Part shown: positions 57,736 through 64,000 of the stretch, in pieces
How the letters are laid out: each line of letters begins with the position of its first letter
How positions within the stretch are numbered: position 1 is the stretch's first letter
Assembly (NCBI RefSeq): GCF_024362695.1
Contig: NC_065408.1
Location: 11,718,001-11,782,000, forward strand
Source: Pectinophora gossypiella
Taxonomy: Eukaryota > Arthropoda > Insecta > Lepidoptera > Gelechiidae
Length of the DNA: 64,000 nucleotides
Direction of reading: 5' to 3'
The notes under the pieces: generated by a model
Database searches by the model: none
What the model saw: the letters and a program-made list of their open reading frames with translations, nothing else
What the model was told of the DNA's origin: nothing
Translations under genes and position numbers: made by a program

Positions 57736-57891
57736 AGATGCAGCTACATTACTAATGTCAAAAATCTGTAGTGTGCTTTTGTTGCTGAAAATGCGTGTTT
57801 TTATAAAAACTTCAGTTGTTTCCGTTTAAATCTCAGTTTATCGCTTCAGCCAGAATTTTACAAATAAAAGATAAATTATTTACCGTTCATA

Positions 57892-59622
57892 ATGTCTACC
57901 CGTGAAATTCTTACACTGCAGTTCGGTCATTACTCAAACTATGTTGGTGCCCACTTTTGGAACATTCAGGAGCTAAGTTTTGACTATACCGGCACCGTGA
58001 AGACTGAAGTAAATCATGACATTTTGTACCGAGAAGGCCAAAATTCTAAACGTGAGGTAACTTACACTCCGAGATTACTGTTGGCAGATTTGAAAGGATC
58101 TCTAAAAACATTACCTGCGAGTGGTGGCTTACCTGAGGACTCGGAGTCTGCAGAACTTTTATGGGATAATGTAGAAAAAATAGAAGATCCACCACCGGCC
58201 AAAAATGAATATTTAGCAGACATTGATTCTGAAGGACCATCAACAGAGGAGAAACAATATAATTTGGAGCAAGATGTTAACACTTGGACAGACTACCTGT
58301 ATCCGAGGTTTCATTCTAGAACAGTAAATATTATAAATGAGTACCGACATGAAGATGAGAATGTAAGTTTCTTGAAGATAGTGTTGATTTTGGATAAGTT
58401 CAATTGGAACCAAGTCTCTTTTCAATTTGTAGTTTTATTTGTACCAAATTTTTTTTTTCAGGAAAGCTTTGATATTTTCAACATTGGCTCATCTGTTTGG
58501 AAATCAGATTTTGGGGACACATTCAGTGACAATATTAGAAGATATGTGGAAGAATGTGACAGTATGCAAGGATTCCAAATCAATTTTGATTGCACTGATG
58601 GATTCTCAGGGTTAGCTCTCAGTTGTGTTGAACATGTAGCAGATGAATACACAAAAGCTATACTGGTTCATCCGATAATACCTTCACATTTTTCTGATAA
58701 CAATCCAAGTACAGAAGAAGAGAGAGATAAAGCTACTTTGAAAGACTCTATCAGATTAGTAAACATAGCTTTGGCAATGGAGCAATTATCAGAGCATGCA
58801 ACATTCTTTGTACCTCTTTGTACTGGTGAAAGAGGATGGAGAAAGCCAGGCAAACCCAGAGCATTTGACTATATTAACTATAACCCAGAACTTTATTATC
58901 ATTCCTCTGCAGTCCTAGCGTCAGCATTCGATACATTAAGCCAAAAATACAGACATAAGAGTAATACCTATACATTATCTGACATCTGTGCAGATATGAC
59001 TGGATATGGAAGGAAAATGGCAGCAGCTTCTTTAGGAATGCCATTTGCTCTACATGAATCAAACTATCTTATTGAATTTCTTAACAGCACAACAAAACCT
59101 ATCTATACTTCAATTACACCAAGTTGTAAAATTGCTACAGACAAAATATTCCAATTAATCACTGCAAGAGGCATTCCAGAAAACTACCTCAAAGCTCCAA
59201 TGAAAGAAGCTAAAGAGCAAATGAATTTACCAGCTTATCGTTGCAGTAACGTAAAGGAAATGTTTGAACTGTATTTCCAAGCCAATAACTTTTTGTCTGC
59301 AACAAATGTCACAATCTGTGAGAAGCCATTAGAACTAAAAACCCCATTCCCTAATATATTCTCTGATAAGCTTAATAAGTATGGATTTGTCAAAGAAGAT
59401 GACAGACCAGAAAAAGTGGAGAGTTGTGCTGTGATTGCTGGATATCACAATGGCACATTTATATCGGATATGCTTGAAAAACTGCATAGAGAAGTAAGCA
59501 GAATAAAGTTTGCTAAGCTCCATAAGTTTAAACAAGAAGGACTGGAAGCTGCAGAATACTCAGAAAGTTTAAATAGGTTGGCAGAGTTCAAGGATAATTA
59601 TGAAGACGATTTTGAATTGTAA
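57892..59622 (+). CDS. mst: Misato, tubulin-related mitochondrial/spindle protein
   Basis: Two coding exons, 57892-58362 and 58462-59622, giving 543 aa after removal of a 99-nt intron (gtaagt...tttttttttcag). The intron has no stop and keeps the frame, so unspliced RNA would read through as 576 aa. The start MSTREILTLQFGHYSNYVGA with HFWNIQE is the misato signature. TYTPRLLLADLKGSL follows, and the tubulin-like half includes YVEECDSMQGFQINFDCTDG, FSGLA and, further on, PFALHESNYL. Family length is about 550-575 aa. Misato proteins (fly mst, human MSTO1) affect mitochondrial shape and fusion and, in flies, spindle assembly through tubulin chaperoning. The glycine-rich GTP loop of true tubulins is absent, as usual for the family. 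AATAAA follows at 59,689. Confidence 0.93.
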   Translation: MSTREILTLQFGHYSNYVGAHFWNIQELSFDYTGTVKTEVNHDILYREGQNSKREVTYTPRLLLADLKGSLKTLPASGGLPEDSESAELLWDNVEKIEDPPPAKNEYLADIDSEGPSTEEKQYNLEQDVNTWTDYLYPRFHSRTVNIINEYRHEDENVSFLKIVLILDKFNWNQVSFQFVVLFVPNFFFQESFDIFNIGSSVWKSDFGDTFSDNIRRYVEECDSMQGFQINFDCTDGFSGLALSCVEHVADEYTKAILVHPIIPSHFSDNNPSTEEERDKATLKDSIRLVNIALAMEQLSEHATFFVPLCTGERGWRKPGKPRAFDYINYNPELYYHSSAVLASAFDTLSQKYRHKSNTYTLSDICADMTGYGRKMAAASLGMPFALHESNYLIEFLNSTTKPIYTSITPSCKIATDKIFQLITARGIPENYLKAPMKEAKEQMNLPAYRCSNVKEMFELYFQANNFLSATNVTICEKPLELKTPFPNIFSDKLNKYGFVKEDDRPEKVESCAVIAGYHNGTFISDMLEKLHREVSRIKFAKLHKFKQEGLEAAEYSESLNRLAEFKDNYEDDFEL

Positions 59623-59688
59623 TGTCATGTATTTATATTATTTGTAAATAATTATATTGTAATATACATAATAATAAGTGCCTTTTAA

Positions 59689-59725
59689 AATAAAATGCTG
59701 AGTAAAATTCATAAACTTTTTTAAT
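59689..59725. terminator. Abutting poly(A) signals of misato and CHERP
   Basis: AATAAA on the plus strand at 59,689-59,694 (misato, 67 bp after the stop) faces ATTAAA on the minus strand at 59,725-59,720 (CHERP, about 96 bp after its stop). Cleavage some 15-25 nt downstream of each would make the two 3' ends overlap slightly. Confidence 0.5.
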
Positions 59726-59820
59726 CTTGAAGATGATGATCTTGAATGATTTAGATAAAATAAATCATGTTTCATCCACACAATCTCATATACACATGTA
59801 CATTCAGACAACTACAGTAA

Positions 59821-62800
59821 TCACGAAGAACGCTCCAGTGCTCTTTCCTTCATTCTCGTTATAAATGCTGCACCTTTGTTCTTTCTGAAGTTTTCGTAGG
59901 GATCATTTAGGTTTACGCCGACACCTGTAAAAAATAAACAACTGAGAATAAATTTTATTTTGCACTATTTTGTTTTGAATTCGATTCATATAAAATATTC
60001 CTAATTTTCTAAGTACCATAATATGAGATTGTAGTAAAACAGTATTCATACGTACCTACACACAGGCCCCGAATTCGTACAAAAACGCATCGTGCGATCC
60101 GGCCTCAAGCGTCATATCGTCGGTTACCTGATCAAAATCATTCAAAGAATATATGAAAATTCAAGAAATTACCTTTATATTGGTCTTGTTTATCTCTGAC
60201 AGCGCCTCCACTGATCGGCTCGGCGATGCCTTGCCCCGCCGCGCCAAGCCCGCCCGCGCTCCAACCCATCTTCTGCAGTAGCTGATGACCTTTGTTGGTC
60301 GAGTCGATACCCCCAGAGGTACCGGGGAACGACGCCCCGCTCCTGAAAGATGAATTTGTATCAAATAAATCTCCATTCAGGGCCAGGATTCACAGCTTAG
60401 CTCGCAACTATTATTGATGGACAACGTCTCGCGGACTTTGGAACTAAATGACAAGCTTTGATCGAAATTGTTTTAGGCTAAAATATGTCTTAAAATTAAC
60501 TGACTTGTGAGCAGCTGTGGGACGTATATAGGCTATTTAAATAATTATGTGATACTAACATAAAACTAGGTGGTGTGGGAGATCTGGAACGTTCGACGCG
60601 CCGTGACCGCGGCGAGTCGCGATGTCTGTCACGCTCTCGCGATCTGCTGCGTGATCGTGACCTCGATCGGGAACGAGATCTTCTGCGGCCTGGAGACAAA
60701 GATAAATAATAACATCGGTGACCACAACTATAGAATAAAGAATAATACTATGTATAGAATGATAATTCTCCGCCCCGCACCAATTCAGTTCAGGTGCCGA
60801 CCTCACGACCTCTAGGTGTTACTTTACTCTTAAATGGCCGCAAGCCTCTAAGGACTAAGAGGACGCGCGCAGTCTGTCTCGCTCGCATCGCACTTATAAT
60901 TTAGGCGGCATACAAATGATTAAAAATTTCTTTTTTGTATAGCTGTGCTACAACCTCAGTCGACATTGAGGTCTACTTTATAAACCAATAACAATTTAGG
61001 CCAGTCACAGATTAGACTTGTTTTCCTACGAACACGCAGGAAAAATTCCAACCTATGCTGTGACCAGGGTTAACCAATAAAATTTGAGAATATATCCAAT
61101 ATTTAGTAAAAAAAAATGTTTAGGAACTTACTTTCTCGCTCCCGGTCCCGTCTCCACGACGCGGATTTCCGTCGGGGTGATGGCGAACGCGACCGGGACT
61201 TCTCTGGCGATATTTTCTCTGGCGTTTTACTCTTTGACCTATCCAAAGAAAATTCCATCAACAATCGGCACAGCAGTGCGAACACCAGGGCACTGTGATC
61301 GGCACACATGCATAGTAGAACCTCTATCAAGTCACTTCAAATTGGAGAAATATCACTTTTAGAATCATTTATTTATTTACGCACCTATATCTTCTTCCAG
61401 GTGGGGTGGGTTGCTTCTGTAAGTCTTTAGGTATCGGGCTAGGAGATCTAGATTTTGGCCTCCTGCCTTGCGCTACCGCTTCTTCCTTGGCTTTTCTAGC
61501 TGCGTTTTTGGCTTTGTAGTACTCGTACAAACCTAACTTCTCCCAACCCTCACTGAAAACAACAAATGAACTTTAGAAATATTTCAAAAATAAAAATAAA
61601 ACTTATGTAGCTTCATAGTCACTCCAGGTTGGCTACAGATGAGAAAATATACAGACTTATCTCTCGGCCGTTCGTGATTAGGGGCTGCATAGAAGGCATC
61701 AACTGCTGCAAGTAATCTCTCGTTCGGTGGCGCTGGCGGCGGGAGCCGGATCTTTGCTGGGTCTAATGGCTTGTACCGGTCGTCTTCTAACTGAAAACAC
61801 ATTCCAACGTCAAGTAAAACAAGATTTGGGACACTAGTCATTGTAGGTAGAGTACTTACCATTATAAGTGGTACCATTAACCCTGCAGGCAACTCGAAGT
61901 AAGGTACAGATGGCATCAAATCTTCATTGTTTACTTCAGGGAAAGGTAGGAAGCCTGGTGGGGGTTTGCTAAGATCTGGAAGACCGTTCTGGAATGCTAA
62001 CAGCGCCGACTCTTTCTGCGGGAAGCCCGGCGGAGGCTGGGAGAAGTTCACGTTTGGAAGATTCGATAAGTCAGGCTCATCATTCTCTTTCTTTTGAATA
62101 ATCTGGTCAAAGGTCTGACTGTCGTAACTGTTCTCGTTTCCACTTATACTGTTGTTAGACGCGTAGTTGTCACCGCTTTCGCTCCCATACTGTTGACTGT
62201 TCGAGTTGAAACTCTGATCGAAATGTGATGGAAAGTTCTGATCATTGAAACTATTATTTTTGAAAGAGTTTTGCACATTATTTTGATTGTCTTTATTCTG
62301 GTCGTGATTATTCTGTAGCTCTATAGCTCGCTTTTGCATTTCCAGCTGTTGGATTTGCTGCATTGTGTGAGTAACAAAAGCTTGGTGCTGGGTTTGATAG
62401 CTGAAAACGTTAGAAACATCCATATTATTCACTGTAACGATATAGCCCTGTTATCAAGAAAACATCGATACATACTTTTCGAAAGTAGTTTTAGTTTGTT
62501 GTGCCAAATGTGCGATAGCATTAGAGTGCTGCGCGATCAGATTATTCTGATATTCCTGGTAAGAGCTTGTAGGACTCTTCATTTTCTCAATGACGGCAGT
62601 TTCGAAATAGTTCGACTTGGACTCCCACAGCCGGAGCAGCTTGTTTAGCTTAGCCTCCTGTTCCTCCGTCACCGCTGAAACAGCAAAACAATTAAACCGG
62701 TGCCATACAAGCCGGGACACTAAGCAAGTTACCTGACTGGTTCAAACCAGGCGATGATGTTCTAAGATGCTATTAATTGAAGATGAGAATGCACAATCAT

Positions 62801-64000
62801 AAAGAGACCTAAAACTTGAGGGCATTATTATAAATATGTTACCTATACTGGCATTGCAAAACATTGGAACCACCACATTTTCCAAATTTTTCTTGAGATC
62901 TTCTGCGTTTTTGCGTGCACTGTAATTAGGAATAACAGTATCATAGACACCGAATTGATAATGACAAGCAGGGATGGGCACACAATAAAAAAAAGGAAAA
63001 TCAAGTACAGTAATTCTAAATGTTTCATATGTAAACAAGACACATAATAGACTTAGAACATAATTGAGAACATTACCCAAAATTAACACATTGACACAGT
63101 CTTAATTATTAAATAGAGAAAATATTTTTTACTTTAATGTGCTAAATATAATAAAATTGATACTGATGAATTTTGGAAAACAAATAGTATAATTAGGTCT
63201 GCCAATCTGTTTAAATACCTTGCTTAATGGAACAGAAAAATAATGATTGACAAAATATTTTGCAAATATAAACGAATGGAATGCATCGATAGGTATAAAG
63301 TAAAGAACATTAGTGACAAATGAGACTTATGATGGTGGAAGGAAAGAGAATTTGTAAAGCGGTGAGGTGGGGGATGATTGGCTGTAAGTTGAGAGGGTAC
63401 TAACCAATGGTGCAGGACGTCGTTCACCAAGTATATGATGTGCAGTTTCTGAGTGAACGCGGCGCCAGACTGCGTCACTTTTCTGAGTAGATGCTGAGAT
63501 ATCACTTTGCCCGCGTCGTGAGACGTCGCGTGCTGCAATATCCAGCCCTTGCCTGAAATGTTCAGATTATCATTCGTTTTTTAACCTAGTACAGGGCCAA
63601 GCTTCCGTCATAATGTACCATTTTACTGTGGCAACATTAGATCAAATGTTAGACCTTAATTTCCAACCATGTTCAGTTTGTAGACTTAATATCTAATAAG
63701 AAAGTTAGTTTTTACACTCAGAAAACATAAAACAAAATATGGATAAAATGTAAACTATCTTATAAAAAAAATAACAGTTAATTATTAGATATAGGTATGG
63801 GAAGAAACTTAACTTCATCCAAAGAATGCTTTAGTACAATCACACAATTATAATCATTGGATAAGTCTAATACAAATAAAATTTATTACATTTATAATAT
63901 TTTAAAGTTTAGCAATAGAAATTAGAAATAGTTTCATAAATACCAGAAGAAATGCTGTCTTTAGTGCACGAGTCAATAATTGGTTGCAGAATGGCGTCAA
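59821..64000 (-). CDS. CHERP: CHERP / SR-related splicing factor (scaf6-like), N-terminus off window
   Basis: Eleven coding exons in transcript order: 64000-63944 (partial), 63552-63405, 62919-62843, 62674-62476, 62400-61860, 61790-61657, 61552-61385, 61238-61132, 60689-60560, 60342-60173, 59924-59821. They give about 611 residues in one frame. In order: the CID domain (IIDSCTKDSIS..., LHIIYLVNDVLHHCARKNAE, VVVPMFC), a Gln/Asn-rich linker with two PPPGF motifs, the conserved PYFELPAGLMVPLIM-LEDDRYKPLDPAKIRLPPP block, AAPNHERPRDNEGWEKLGLY, two exons of Arg-Ser repeats, the G-patch (KGHQLLQKMGWSAGGLGAAG) and the tail YKGVGVNLNDPYENFRKNKG. The SURP domain expected at the N-terminus lies beyond 64,000. 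CHERP binds the U2 snRNP with SR140/U2SURP and RBM17 and affects splicing; an ER calcium role was also reported. The 61,657 donor (AA|GTCTGT) is weak but the join is confirmed by frame and homology. Confidence 0.93.

Noticed and set aside
61116..61362. Plus-strand frames opposite the CHERP Arg-Ser exons
   Set aside because: Antisense of RS-repeat codons; the minus-strand reading fits CHERP exon borders and phases exactly.

Overview
The window is insect nuclear DNA, almost certainly from a moth or butterfly (Lepidoptera). It is AT-rich, its genes are split by short GT-AG introns, and it is packed with repeats typical of lepidopteran genomes: tRNA-headed SINEs, fold-back MITEs, 5'-truncated LINEs and TAGGTACCTA-type words. 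The species cannot be named from the sequence.

Layout. Positions 1-31,600 hold no gene I can support. This part is a repeat landscape: three related fold-back MITEs (0.4-2.0 kb), a 1.9-kb inverted-repeat-bounded element with a 134-bp tandem array (2.6-4.55 kb), a LINE inserted into another repeat with an intact 13-bp target duplication (5.36-5.93 kb), remnants of two other LINE types (18.2 and 27.4 kb), and several SINE families.

The right half holds four genes. (1) 31,606-40,614 (+): a 13-exon gene for a lysine/serine-rich protein of 1806 aa, probably nuclear or nucleolar, with weak resemblance to insect 'slender lobes-like' proteins. (2) 42,129-53,979 (+): a 9-exon forkhead factor of the FOXN1/FOXN4 type, the jumeau (jumu) orthologue, whose first coding exon is only 33 nt and lies 7.6 kb upstream. 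(3) 57,892-59,622 (+): misato (mst/MSTO1), two coding exons. (4) 64,000-59,821 (-): the 3' eleven coding exons of CHERP (scaf6-like), an SR-related splicing factor cut by the window edge. Gene models were assembled by hand. The exon joins keep the reading frame in every gene, and jumu, misato and CHERP rebuild the domains expected of their families.

Context. The four genes are general nuclear or cellular genes, not a pathway cluster. misato and CHERP are tail to tail, with stop codons about 200 bp apart and poly(A) signals that abut. Promoter-like clusters are visible near three genes: a CACGTG E-box before gene 1, forkhead and GACGC words before jumu, and two TATCGATA words plus an E2F-type site before misato. 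I found no CRISPR array, true tRNA or rRNA gene, or intact autonomous transposon, and no convincing new 'system'. The most interesting points are the run of ten frame-neutral phase 1-1 exons in gene 1, the stop-free 99-nt intron in misato, and the nested repeat structures.
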